Shown: one piece after another, positions 8,111 through 16,579 of the stretch
Layout: each line of letters opens with the position of its first letter
Numbering within the stretch: the first letter of the stretch is position 1
From: Akkermansiaceae bacterium
Lineage (GTDB): Bacteria; Verrucomicrobiota; Verrucomicrobiia; Verrucomicrobiales; Akkermansiaceae
Direction of reading: 5' to 3'
Length of the DNA: 32,359 nt
Assembly (NCBI GenBank): GCA_029253285.1
Contig: JAQWZU010000089.1
Location: forward strand, 1-32,359
The notes under the pieces: generated by a model
What the model saw: the letters and a program-made list of their open reading frames with translations, nothing else
The model's database searches: none
What the model was told of the DNA's origin: nothing
Position numbers and translations under genes: made by a program

Positions 8111-9090
8111 AATCGTTTCTCAAAATCCTGAAGTATCTCCTCTTCACGATCCTTATCGTGGGTTTGATCTTCGTGGTCATTTTCTTCCGCGTCTGGCAAA
8201 ACAATGAACGCCCTGGCCTGGTCAGTGCCACTTGGGATGAAGACGAAGTCCTCCTCGGGCACAGCCGCGACCTGAGCATCACCATCCGCGCACCCTGGCA
8301 CCGCGATGTGATCACCGCTCGCCCGGTCGCCCACCCGGACTCCCTCCCCCCGGTCAAAGACAAATACCTCTTCGCCAAAGGCGGCCTCGATTTCTCCGGA
8401 TATCGCCTCTGGCACTATCGCATCCCACTCGTCGCCACCGACACCACTTCGCTCGAAGGAAAAACCATCACTCTTCCCATCAAGCGCACCGGACGAATCG
8501 GCCCGAACTCCGTCACCGTCCCCCTGCCCGAACTGACCATCAACTTACCTGGAAGCATTCCTCCCGACCCCGAAAACCCCCAGAACTTCCTCAACGAAGA
8601 ACCTCCACTGAGCGAAGAATTCAACGACTCGGTCATCCCCGAAGATCAAACCAACTACTGGCTCATCATCGCGGTTATTCTCATCCTCCTCGGCGCGGTG
8701 TTCTTTCTCGTCAGGCGTCAAAAAACCATCAATGCCACCCCGCCCTGGGAGCGTGCCCTGAGCAAACTCGACAGACTCGCCCTCGATGACACCGCTCCGG
8801 AAAAGTTCTTCTCCCAGCTCACCGACATTCTCAAGCAATACACGGCCGAACGATACCTCGTTCCTGCCCGCGCCAAAACTTCATCCGAATTTATCCGCGA
8901 TTTAAAAAGGCTCTCGGACATTCCCGAGGAACATCTCGACAAATTGCCGCCTCTGGCCCGCTTGGCAGATGGAGTGAAATTCGCCGGCCTGACTCCGGAC
9001 GACGACGACGCACCCCGCTCGCAGAATCTCGTCCGTTCATTCGTAGTCGATACGACTCCAAAACCTGACACCGAAACCGAAGATGCCTGA
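8107..9090 (+). CDS. DUF4381-like Bat operon membrane protein
   Basis: A 327-residue protein with two predicted membrane segments: one near residues 5-27 that may be an uncleaved signal anchor, and one near 185-203 ('YWLIIAVILILLGAVFFLV'). The segment between them is an extracytoplasmic, beta-rich domain ('VLLGHSRDLSITI', 'LPIKRTGRIG'). The cytosolic C-terminal part is helical, with an 'LSKLDRL...FFSQLTDILKQYTAERYLVPARAKTSSEF'-like pattern (here abbreviated) typical of DUF4381 proteins found between DUF58 and BatA genes. The function is unknown; an accessory of the MoxR-VWA complex is inferred from position. The start overlaps the DUF58 gene by 4 bases and the end overlaps the batA-like gene by 8. 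Confidence 0.75.
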   Translation: MKSFLKILKYLLFTILIVGLIFVVIFFRVWQNNERPGLVSATWDEDEVLLGHSRDLSITIRAPWHRDVITARPVAHPDSLPPVKDKYLFAKGGLDFSGYRLWHYRIPLVATDTTSLEGKTITLPIKRTGRIGPNSVTVPLPELTINLPGSIPPDPENPQNFLNEEPPLSEEFNDSVIPEDQTNYWLIIAVILILLGAVFFLVRRQKTINATPPWERALSKLDRLALDDTAPEKFFSQLTDILKQYTAERYLVPARAKTSSEFIRDLKRLSDIPEEHLDKLPPLARLADGVKFAGLTPDDDDAPRSQNLVRSFVVDTTPKPDTETEDA

Positions 9091-10111
9091 ATTCGCACAC
9101 CCCTTCGTTCTCTGGCTCATCCTGCCTTTACTGCTGGGTGTCGCTTGGCGCTGGTTCAGCACTCCAGCGTCTATCGCCGTGTCCTCGACCAAGCATTACA
9201 CCAATGCTCCGGCCTCGAAATACTTCGCGCCCTGGCATATTCTCCTCTTCTTGGAAACCCTCGCCACCATCGCTTTTATCGTCGCCCTGGCCCGCCCCCA
9301 ACAAGGGGTTGAATTGATGCCTCAGACTCAGGAGGGAACTGACATCATGCTGGTCCTAGACTACTCGAACAGCATGGATGCCTTTGATCCAGACCCCTCC
9401 CTCAGCGAGTCTACGGTCAGACGCTTGGTCGCTGAGAGAGCCATCAAAGATCGTCTTGATGTCGCTCGAGAGCAAATCCAGCGCTTCGTCAAACGCCGCT
9501 CGGCTGACCGCATCGGACTCGTCATTTTTGGTGTCGATGCCTACCTGTCATGCCCGCCCACTCTCGATCACGACCATCTGATTGCCAAGGTCGACCAACT
9601 CACCGGCTCGCTCCTCTACCGTCACGAACGAGGGACCAACATCGCCGGCGGAATTGGAGCTGGAGTCAACGCTCTCGTAAACCACAGCGAAAGCCGCCGC
9701 ACCATGATCCTCATCACTGATGGCGACCACACCGTCGATGACGAGGTGTTCACCCCCGAAGAGGCAGCGGAGGTTGCCCGTGACAAAGAAATCACCATTC
9801 ACACCGTGGGCATTGGCAGCGACAATCCTTTTCTGGACACCTACCTGAGGAGTTCTGGCGCCAGCATTCAATTCGATACCCGTAACCTTGAAAAAATTGC
9901 CGCCATCACCAACGGACGTTTTTTCCGGGCTAAAGACAACCAGGGATTCGAGGATGTCATGGATACCATCGACGCCCTTGAGACAACTTCCCGGGTTCAC
10001 GAAGCCCTCGTCTTCCAACGTGACCTTTATCCCCTCTTCCTCATCTGCGGTGCCATCACCCTCGCCACCGCCTTCCTGCTTCGCCACACCTTACTGAGAG
10101 AGATTTGCTGA
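9083..10111 (+). CDS. batA: BatA-like membrane-anchored VWA protein
   Basis: A 342-residue protein with N-terminal hydrophobic segments (about 8-24 and 52-70), a VWA domain, and a C-terminal membrane segment (about 312-332). The metal-ion-dependent adhesion site is intact: Asp93-Tyr-Ser95-Asn-Ser97, a Thr in 'RGTNIAGG', and Asp in 'ITDGDHT'. Bat proteins (first studied in Bacteroides aerotolerance and later in Leptospira and Francisella) lie in the membrane and act with MoxR in envelope stress tolerance. The start overlaps the previous gene by 8 bases, and its stop TGA shares one base with the ATG of the next gene. Complete. Confidence 0.92.
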   Translation: MPEFAHPFVLWLILPLLLGVAWRWFSTPASIAVSSTKHYTNAPASKYFAPWHILLFLETLATIAFIVALARPQQGVELMPQTQEGTDIMLVLDYSNSMDAFDPDPSLSESTVRRLVAERAIKDRLDVAREQIQRFVKRRSADRIGLVIFGVDAYLSCPPTLDHDHLIAKVDQLTGSLLYRHERGTNIAGGIGAGVNALVNHSESRRTMILITDGDHTVDDEVFTPEEAAEVARDKEITIHTVGIGSDNPFLDTYLRSSGASIQFDTRNLEKIAAITNGRFFRAKDNQGFEDVMDTIDALETTSRVHEALVFQRDLYPLFLICGAITLATAFLLRHTLLREIC

Positions 10112-12621
10112 TGAAATTCCTTTCCTACCATCACCTCATCTGGGTCCTGCCGATTCTTCTCGGCGCGACTGCCGCACTCTATTGGTCCATCCGACAACGC
10201 CGGCAAGCCATTCAGCTTCTGACAAACCACGCGGCGAAATGCAATCTCCAGACCAACGCCTCCCCCTTACGCCGTCGCATTCTCACCGTCTCGCTTTTCT
10301 CCGCTCTCGTCCTGACTCTCCTCGCCGCGCTGCGCCCCACCGGTGGAACTGAATTTAACGAAAACAAAAAGCCCGCCAAAAATCTTATCGTCCTCCTCGA
10401 TGTCTCCCGCTCCATGGGGGCCAACGATTCCGACGGCCTTTCCCGCATGGACGCGGCCAAACTTCTCCTCCGCGAATTCATCAACACCCGTCCCACCGAC
10501 CGCATTGGCTTGATTTCCTTCGCCGGAGCCTCCTATCCGGAATGCCCGACCACTATCGATCGCACCATGCTCCTCCAGCGACTCGACAAGCTGAAACCGG
10601 GCTCGCTCCCTGTCGGCGGAACCGATATCAACACCGCCCTCCTGGAGGCGCAAAACCTCCTCGGCGATGATCCCCCCACCGGATCCGCAATTTTAGTCTT
10701 CTCCGATGGCGACAATGTCACCGGTGAAAGCCCCGCCAAGGTTCTCGAAGAGCTCAAGAAAGCAAGCATCCCCATCATCGCTGCCGCCTTCGGCAAGCCC
10801 GGTTCACCGGCTCCCGTCCCAAACTCACCGCTGGAATCCACCGCCGATCATAGCACCCTCAATAAACTCGCCAATGCTACCGATGGTCTCTACTTCGCCG
10901 GCATCCCCTCCAAGGTCGACGCTCAAATCGAGGAGCTTTCCACTCGTGTGGACACCATCGAAATCAACGGTGACAACTTTGCCAAAGAAATCTACAATCG
11001 CCCGCTGGACCTCTACGCCTACCCACTCACCCTTGCCCTTATCCTTCTTATGATTCACCTCTTCCTTCCCCTGCGCAGCAAAGCCTGGCACCCGCTCACC
11101 GCACTAATCGTGCTCTCCTTCATTTTCTCCCCCGCGCTCAAAGGAGCACAACACACTGACTTCGAACGCGCGCTCAAGGAAGCCAAGGAAGAAGAACTTC
11201 CCCTCGCCGTCATCTTCACCGGCTCCGACTGGTCCCAACTCTCCATCACTTTCGAAAAGGAAATCCTCTCCCACAAAGTCTATCAGGACTGGGCCAAATC
11301 CAAGGTCATCACCGTTCTTATCGACCTCCCCCGCACCGGGATCGACAAGGAAAGCCGCAATGCCCGACGCGCCCTCGCCGCCAAGTTCGATATCACCAGC
11401 TACCCCATGGTAATCTTCCTCGACACCGACGAGAACAACCTCGGCACCCTCTCCCATGATTCCAAGGGGGCCGCCTCCTGGATCAAAAGGGCCAACGCCA
11501 TCCTCGACGGTGACAGCTCGGTCTCCGACACCGCCGCATCCATCGACTATCTCCCAGAAGCTGTCAAAGAACAACTCGAGAACAAAGACCTCACCGACAC
11601 CCAACGCAGTATCGGTTATTACAACAAAGGAGTGGAATTCGAACGCGCCGAACCCGACCTCGAACTTAAATCGAAAGACCAGTTCAAGCTCCTCGTTGAC
11701 CTCTATTCCAAAGCAGCCGAGTTCTCTCCCGTCGACCGGCCCGACCTTCTCTTTAAAGCCCGCCTCAAGCTTGGCCTGCTTCACCATCGCAAAGGAAAGT
11801 CCATGGTCCCCAACTCCCAGGAAGAGGCTATGATGAAAGCCATGGAACTCCAAATGGAGCCCGTGAAAATGCTCGAAGAAGCCCTCAAATCCTTCCGCAA
11901 AGGCCTCGCGCTCTACAAGCAAGCGGCTCCTCTTGAACCTGCAAACAACGAACTCAGCACAAACTTCGCCGTCCTTTATCGAGACATCACGCGAGTGCAG
12001 GGATATCTCGACTACCTGAAGGCCTACCAGACCGCGATCGAAACCACCCTCGCCGCCGTCACGCAAGAAAAACGCTTCCTAAAAAGTCTCGAACGAGAGG
12101 TCACCACCAAGGAGGAGGTCAACAAAGCTGCTATTAATGAATCCTCCAACGCCATCGACGACCTCGTCAAAAAGGCCCTCGCGATCAAGGAAAAGCCGAC
12201 CCTCCTCCCCGAGGAGGGTCTGAAGGATTACAAGCTCGCGCTTGAAGACATCGTCCTTGCACCCTCCCCTCACCTCGACCGCGATCTCGAAGCCTCGGCA
12301 CAACACATTCAAGACGCCCTCGACCACCTTATCGACCCGCAGCAAATGCAACCGCAACAGGGTGAAGGTGAGGACGAAGGAGATGGGGAACCTGGTGAAG
12401 GAAGTGAAGGCGGAGAAGAGGAAGACGAAGGCCAAGGTGACAAACCCGATGGAGAAGAAGACGGCGACGGCGACGAAGAAGGCGAAAAACCGGAGGAATC
12501 CAAAAACGACGCCGACTTGCGACGCTCCGGCAAAGAAAATGGCGACCTCCGCGATCGTCTCCTCGAACGCCTCGGGAATAAGAATCGCAACAAGAGGATC
12601 CCCAGAAACAAAGACCATTGA
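10111..12621 (+). CDS. batB: BatB-like VWA protein fused to a thioredoxin-like domain and a BatC-like helical region
   Basis: 836 residues from ATG 10111, chosen over an upstream in-frame TTG (10105) because TGATG gives one-base coupling to the batA-like stop and GAGAG lies just upstream. Order: membrane segments near 9-25 and 57-74; VWA domain (about 90-270) with intact Asp97-x-Ser99-x-Ser101; a membrane segment near 302-320; a second hydrophobic, signal-like stretch near 328-346 ending 'SPALKGAQ'; a thioredoxin-like domain (about 348-460); a helical, TPR-like region (about 495-720); and an acidic Gly/Glu tail. In the thioredoxin fold the usual W-C-x-x-C is Trp374-Ser-Gln-Leu-Ser378, so both cysteines are serine, while the cis-Pro (Pro432, 'SYPMVIFLD') is kept. 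Redox activity is therefore unlikely; a binding role is inferred. Confidence 0.9.
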   Translation: MKFLSYHHLIWVLPILLGATAALYWSIRQRRQAIQLLTNHAAKCNLQTNASPLRRRILTVSLFSALVLTLLAALRPTGGTEFNENKKPAKNLIVLLDVSRSMGANDSDGLSRMDAAKLLLREFINTRPTDRIGLISFAGASYPECPTTIDRTMLLQRLDKLKPGSLPVGGTDINTALLEAQNLLGDDPPTGSAILVFSDGDNVTGESPAKVLEELKKASIPIIAAAFGKPGSPAPVPNSPLESTADHSTLNKLANATDGLYFAGIPSKVDAQIEELSTRVDTIEINGDNFAKEIYNRPLDLYAYPLTLALILLMIHLFLPLRSKAWHPLTALIVLSFIFSPALKGAQHTDFERALKEAKEEELPLAVIFTGSDWSQLSITFEKEILSHKVYQDWAKSKVITVLIDLPRTGIDKESRNARRALAAKFDITSYPMVIFLDTDENNLGTLSHDSKGAASWIKRANAILDGDSSVSDTAASIDYLPEAVKEQLENKDLTDTQRSIGYYNKGVEFERAEPDLELKSKDQFKLLVDLYSKAAEFSPVDRPDLLFKARLKLGLLHHRKGKSMVPNSQEEAMMKAMELQMEPVKMLEEALKSFRKGLALYKQAAPLEPANNELSTNFAVLYRDITRVQGYLDYLKAYQTAIETTLAAVTQEKRFLKSLEREVTTKEEVNKAAINESSNAIDDLVKKALAIKEKPTLLPEEGLKDYKLALEDIVLAPSPHLDRDLEASAQHIQDALDHLIDPQQMQPQQGEGEDEGDGEPGEGSEGGEEEDEGQGDKPDGEEDGDGDEEGEKPEESKNDADLRRSGKENGDLRDRLLERLGNKNRNKRIPRNKDH
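12361..12510 (+). repeat. acidic Gly/Glu/Asp low-complexity tail
   Basis: Purine-rich GAA/GAG/GAC/GGN codons encode about 50 residues that are almost all Glu, Gly and Asp, following a short Gln/Pro stretch at the end of the BatB-like fusion protein. Similar disordered acidic tails end BatC-type proteins. It may be a flexible linker or a cation-binding tail. Confidence 0.8.
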
Positions 12622-12630
12622 TCTCCTTCC

Positions 12631-14913
12631 ATGATTCGTTCTCTGGCACTTTTTCTGGCAAGCTCCCTGATCTCAGCAGGGCAGGATTTTTGGACTCCCG
12701 AACTCCCCTCGGAAATCCAAACCGACCTTCGTTATGAAATCCTGATCGACACCAAAGCCGAAATGGCTTGGGGGAAATTACCTGACCATCCAAAAATAAT
12801 CTGGCTCGACATCTCCAATCGGCGCACCCGCCAGGGAAGAACCTTCAATACTCTGGGCTTTATCGCGAAGACGCCCGGAACGATCGAGTTCCCCCCCATT
12901 CCCATTGTCCTCGAGGGAACGGAATTCTTTATTCGCAAGGGAACAATCCGGGCCGTCCCAAATGACCTTCCAAAAGACTTTGGCCGCTTCAAGGCTCTTT
13001 GGAACAGCCTGGAGGCGCCCCCGAAAAAAGTCCACCTCGGCGAGGCTATCGAAATTGATTTCATTGAAGAAACGCGTAGCCAAACCCGTCGCCGCCCTAC
13101 CTTTTTTAAACTCCCTTCCTCCCGCGCCAGCAATGCCCAATGGCATCAGTTCCGTAAAGTCGAGGGACGTAAACCCTCTCCTTACGACTACTTTTATGCC
13201 GACATGAGCTTCTTCGGAAGCCAGGCCCCCTACACGGAGGACGCAGAGATCATCGGCAACGAAATCGTGCAGACCCGCACCTACCGCTCGCGGCTTTACT
13301 TCACCGACCTCGGCATATCCACCGGCCATCTTGGAGTCACCATCGGGAATTCGGAATACTTCGCCCGCACCTACCTCATTCCCTTCAGCATTGAAGTCCT
13401 TCCGCTCCCGCCTATCCCCAACAATCAGGTCATCAATACCGGGCTCGTCGGTGATTGGGATTTCCAAACGTCCATCACCACCAAGTCCATCTTGGAAAAC
13501 GAGCCCTTCACCATTCAGATCGAAGCCCAGGGACTCGGCAACCCCAAACTCGTCAACCCCATCGACCTCTCCCGGGAAGGCTTTCCCTCGGTCAAAAAAT
13601 CAGACGATTTCGAGTCAAGAATGAGACGTAGCGCCCGCGACAACTGGAGGGACACCTGGCGAGGGGTATTCTCCCAAACTCTCATTCCAACCGGCAAGGT
13701 TGGCACCTATCCCACACTCACTATCGCCTCCTTCGACACCATCAATGACGAATGGAAACTTTCCAAGGTCACGCCCAATCTTACTCTCCCCGGCTTCACC
13801 GATGCCGTGGCTGAAATGGAGCCCCGCTCCTCCCTCGGCAAGTCCCTTACCCGCCCCGTTCTTCTCAATCTTCCCATCGCAACTTTTGGCGCCCTCGCTC
13901 TCGCACCCTTCCTACCCTTTCTCTTCGGACTAGCCAAGAAACGCTTCGATGACCGCGATCCCGAAAGGGCTGAAAACGATCGCAAACTCAAAGACCTGAT
14001 CTCACGGTTCGCCTCGGCTCAAGCCGGCCACAGCGAAATCAACGACGAACTTTATCCCTTCCTCCGCACCCGGCTCAAGCTACCCGACGGAGCGACCGGA
14101 AGCGAAATCGCAGACACCCTCCCGGCCAAGGACGGAGAACTGGCGGAAATGATCCGCGAGCACGCCAAAACAGCCTTCACCCCGCGCGCCAATTCCACCG
14201 ATCTCAAATCACTTTCAGCCTATCTCGCCAAGATCAGCTTTCTCTTCCTCCTCTGCCTGCAATCCCTGCAAGGAAGCACTCTGGAAGAAGCGAACAAAGC
14301 CTTTGACAAATCCCGCTTCAACGAGGCCATCGCGATTTACGACAAGCTCATCGAAGAAAACCCCGGCCACACCTCGCTGCACTTCAATCTCGCCCAGGCC
14401 TATCTCTCCGCCGACGACACCGGACGCGCCCGCGCCGCCTGCCACACCTCTCTGCTTCTCGATCCTCTTGACTCCAAAACCCGCGCCCTGATGGATGAAA
14501 TCCGCAACCGCCAGGGTCAGCCCGCCCTCCCGGGCACCTCCCTCATCGCACTCAGACCCGACCAATGGGTTATGGTGGCCACCGTACTCTGGATTCTCGC
14601 CTTCACCTACCTCGGTATCCGCCACTTTCGCTCTCTCCCCAAATGGCCCGCCCTCGCCGTCATCACACTGGCGGCATTACTCGCCCTCGCCGCCGCCTGG
14701 CGACAGCAAAACGCCTACTCCGACGATCAATACATGGTCCTCGTTGACGACCTCCCGCGCGAACCAACCGCCGGCGCGCCTGACTGGAACTACTCACCCT
14801 TCCGCGCCGGACAAATTGTCAAGGTAGACAAAACCACCGGAACCCACGCAAAGATCGTATCGGCTGAATCCTCATTTTGGCTCCCTTTAGAACACCTTCA
14901 ACAAGTTTGGTAA
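12631..14913 (+). CDS. batD: BatD-like protein fused to a BatE-like TPR/SH3 protein
   Basis: 760 residues. A signal peptide (about 1-16) precedes an extracytoplasmic BatD-type beta-domain region (about 18-400). A membrane segment follows near 411-434 ('FGALALAPFLPFLFGL') and a soluble, helical stretch near 440-530. At 532-549 ('LAKISFLFLLCLQSLQGS') is a second signal-like segment, then TPR units ('EEANKAFDKSRFNEAIAIYDKLIEENP'-type, here cited in part) to about 640. Two membrane segments (about 645-665 and 672-690) and a C-terminal SH3-like domain ending 'FWLPLEHLQQVW' complete it. TPR, two membrane segments and SH3 is the BatE layout, so the gene looks like batD and batE joined in frame. It starts 10 bases after the previous stop and ends 1 base before the next ATG. 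Confidence 0.85.
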   Translation: MIRSLALFLASSLISAGQDFWTPELPSEIQTDLRYEILIDTKAEMAWGKLPDHPKIIWLDISNRRTRQGRTFNTLGFIAKTPGTIEFPPIPIVLEGTEFFIRKGTIRAVPNDLPKDFGRFKALWNSLEAPPKKVHLGEAIEIDFIEETRSQTRRRPTFFKLPSSRASNAQWHQFRKVEGRKPSPYDYFYADMSFFGSQAPYTEDAEIIGNEIVQTRTYRSRLYFTDLGISTGHLGVTIGNSEYFARTYLIPFSIEVLPLPPIPNNQVINTGLVGDWDFQTSITTKSILENEPFTIQIEAQGLGNPKLVNPIDLSREGFPSVKKSDDFESRMRRSARDNWRDTWRGVFSQTLIPTGKVGTYPTLTIASFDTINDEWKLSKVTPNLTLPGFTDAVAEMEPRSSLGKSLTRPVLLNLPIATFGALALAPFLPFLFGLAKKRFDDRDPERAENDRKLKDLISRFASAQAGHSEINDELYPFLRTRLKLPDGATGSEIADTLPAKDGELAEMIREHAKTAFTPRANSTDLKSLSAYLAKISFLFLLCLQSLQGSTLEEANKAFDKSRFNEAIAIYDKLIEENPGHTSLHFNLAQAYLSADDTGRARAACHTSLLLDPLDSKTRALMDEIRNRQGQPALPGTSLIALRPDQWVMVATVLWILAFTYLGIRHFRSLPKWPALAVITLAALLALAAAWRQQNAYSDDQYMVLVDDLPREPTAGAPDWNYSPFRAGQIVKVDKTTGTHAKIVSAESSFWLPLEHLQQVW

Positions 14914-14914
14914 T

Positions 14915-16576
14915 ATGAAAGTTCTCGTCCTCCTCACCGCCCTCAACTCCCTCGCTTCCGCCGTCACCTGGACCGATCAAGACACCCGGACTCTCGACGA
15001 GCGTAGCATCGCCTTCAGCCAACAACTCCCGAAAAGCACCGTCATCATCGGGCGCCTCGGCCGGGCCGACACCCGAACCGCAATCGTAATCTCCGCAGAA
15101 GGACACCTTATCAGCCCCTACCTCGGAAGTATCGACGGAGAGCCCGCGCCCTACCTCCTTTATCATCCCGATGGACGCCGTGAAGAACTCACCACCATCA
15201 TTGAAAAAGACAAACTCAACTTTGCACTCCTCAAAACCGAATCCCCCGGCCTCGCACCGGTGCCCCTTTCCCAACGAAATGACGACACCGTCTTCGTCAC
15301 CGGTTGCGCTCCCATCACCAAGCTTGGCGAGCAAGCTCACTTTCAGGTCTGCCACCTACTCGCCCAACCAGCCAAAGACTCCAATGTTTTTTCCCTCGAC
15401 CTCCAAACCGTTGGACTCGGCGATGCCGTATTCAATCTCGACGGCTCCCTGACCGGCATCATTTCAAAATACACCAACAGCGGGCCCCAAGCCACACTCC
15501 TCTCCAGAATCATCGGAAAAGACGCCAAACTCAGTGAAGTTCTTCCCGAGTTGGTAAAGTCCAGCCCCACGCAACTTCCGAAAGCTCCCAGCCTCACCAA
15601 AGACGAACTCAAGGAACTCGAACAATCAGCCCTCCGGCTGGCACGGGAAAAAAAAGCCCTGAAGATCTTCCCCTCCCCATTGCCCAGCGTCCTCATCTTC
15701 AACGTCGACAAACAACGGACCCACTCGGTCATCGGCACCATCGTTGATGCCAATGGTCTTATCCTTACCAAGGCGAGCGAACTTGGACCCGACCTCACCG
15801 CCCAATACAATGGCAAGACACATCCTGCCGTTCTCCTCTCGACCGATGAAAAAAGCGACCTCGCTCTCGTTGGCATCGAAGCTTCCAATATGCCGGTGAT
15901 CCAGTGGCACGAGGATATTCCCTCTTCAGGCAGCCCACTGGCCGCACCAAAACTACTCAAGGAAACCACCTCTGAAATGCTCACCGAAAAATCCGCGCTT
16001 CTCGGGAACTTCATCGGCATTCAAAAATCAGGAACCCCCACCATTCATCAAACCAGCTCGGTCACCAGCCTGGGAGTCGTCACGGAACAGCTCGACAACG
16101 GCCTGCAAATCTCCGCCATCCTCTCCAAATCCTCCGCCAGCAAATCAGGCCTCACGGTTGGCGACACCATCGTCAGTCTTGACAAGACCAAAACCCCCAC
16201 CCGATCCACCCTCACCAGTTTCCTCAACAGCAAAGCTGTCGGTGACGAAGTTCAAGTCAAGATCTCCCGCGGCGGCTCCTCGCAGACTTTCGCTGTCACG
16301 CTGGAATCTCCCGACCTGATGCCTCCGACCACCGGAATCTCGGCCAACTCGTCTATCCCCGTTATTCCCAGCGTCCGACGAAGCCCTTTCCCCGACTGCC
16401 TTGTCCACACCCTCTCTCTCAATGCTTGGGACTGCGGATCACCCCTGTACGATCAAAACGGCAAGGCTATCGGCCTCAATATCGCCTCGGTTTCAGCCGG
16501 GAAAACCCTCGCCCTCACACCCGGGGAAATCCGCGCCGCTCTCGAGCGCCTCCTCACAAACTCCCGCCAATTTTAA
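14915..16576 (+). CDS. degenerate tandem HtrA-like protein with PDZ domain (pseudoprotease)
   Basis: A 553-residue secreted protein (signal peptide about 1-16, 'LNSLASA'). Two trypsin-like units are recognisable by their strands. In unit 1 (about 40-190) all three catalytic positions are lost: 'HLISPYLGS' has no His where HtrA has 'TAAH', 'LNFALLK' has Asn for Asp, and 'GLGDAVFN' replaces the Ser loop. In unit 2 the positions are Ser288 ('TKASEL') for His, Asp315 ('SDLAL') retained, and Cys507 ('DCGSPL') where Ser would be. A PDZ domain (about 390-470; 'LGVVTEQL...SGLTVGDTIVSLD') lies between Asp315 and Cys507. The protein resembles the second half of the next gene's product. It is probably a binding or regulatory partner of the active protease, by inference. 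It starts 1 base after the BatD/E stop. Confidence 0.8.
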   Translation: MKVLVLLTALNSLASAVTWTDQDTRTLDERSIAFSQQLPKSTVIIGRLGRADTRTAIVISAEGHLISPYLGSIDGEPAPYLLYHPDGRREELTTIIEKDKLNFALLKTESPGLAPVPLSQRNDDTVFVTGCAPITKLGEQAHFQVCHLLAQPAKDSNVFSLDLQTVGLGDAVFNLDGSLTGIISKYTNSGPQATLLSRIIGKDAKLSEVLPELVKSSPTQLPKAPSLTKDELKELEQSALRLAREKKALKIFPSPLPSVLIFNVDKQRTHSVIGTIVDANGLILTKASELGPDLTAQYNGKTHPAVLLSTDEKSDLALVGIEASNMPVIQWHEDIPSSGSPLAAPKLLKETTSEMLTEKSALLGNFIGIQKSGTPTIHQTSSVTSLGVVTEQLDNGLQISAILSKSSASKSGLTVGDTIVSLDKTKTPTRSTLTSFLNSKAVGDEVQVKISRGGSSQTFAVTLESPDLMPPTTGISANSSIPVIPSVRRSPFPDCLVHTLSLNAWDCGSPLYDQNGKAIGLNIASVSAGKTLALTPGEIRAALERLLTNSRQF

Positions 16577-16579
16577 GCC

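Noticed and set aside
10105-10111. TTG start two codons upstream for the BatB-like gene
   Set aside because: ATG 10111 gives the usual TGATG coupling with the previous stop and suits the upstream GAGAG better.
11104-12066. 320-codon minus-strand ORF inside the BatB fusion gene
   Set aside because: Shadow frame; no recognisable domain and fully nested in the operon gene.
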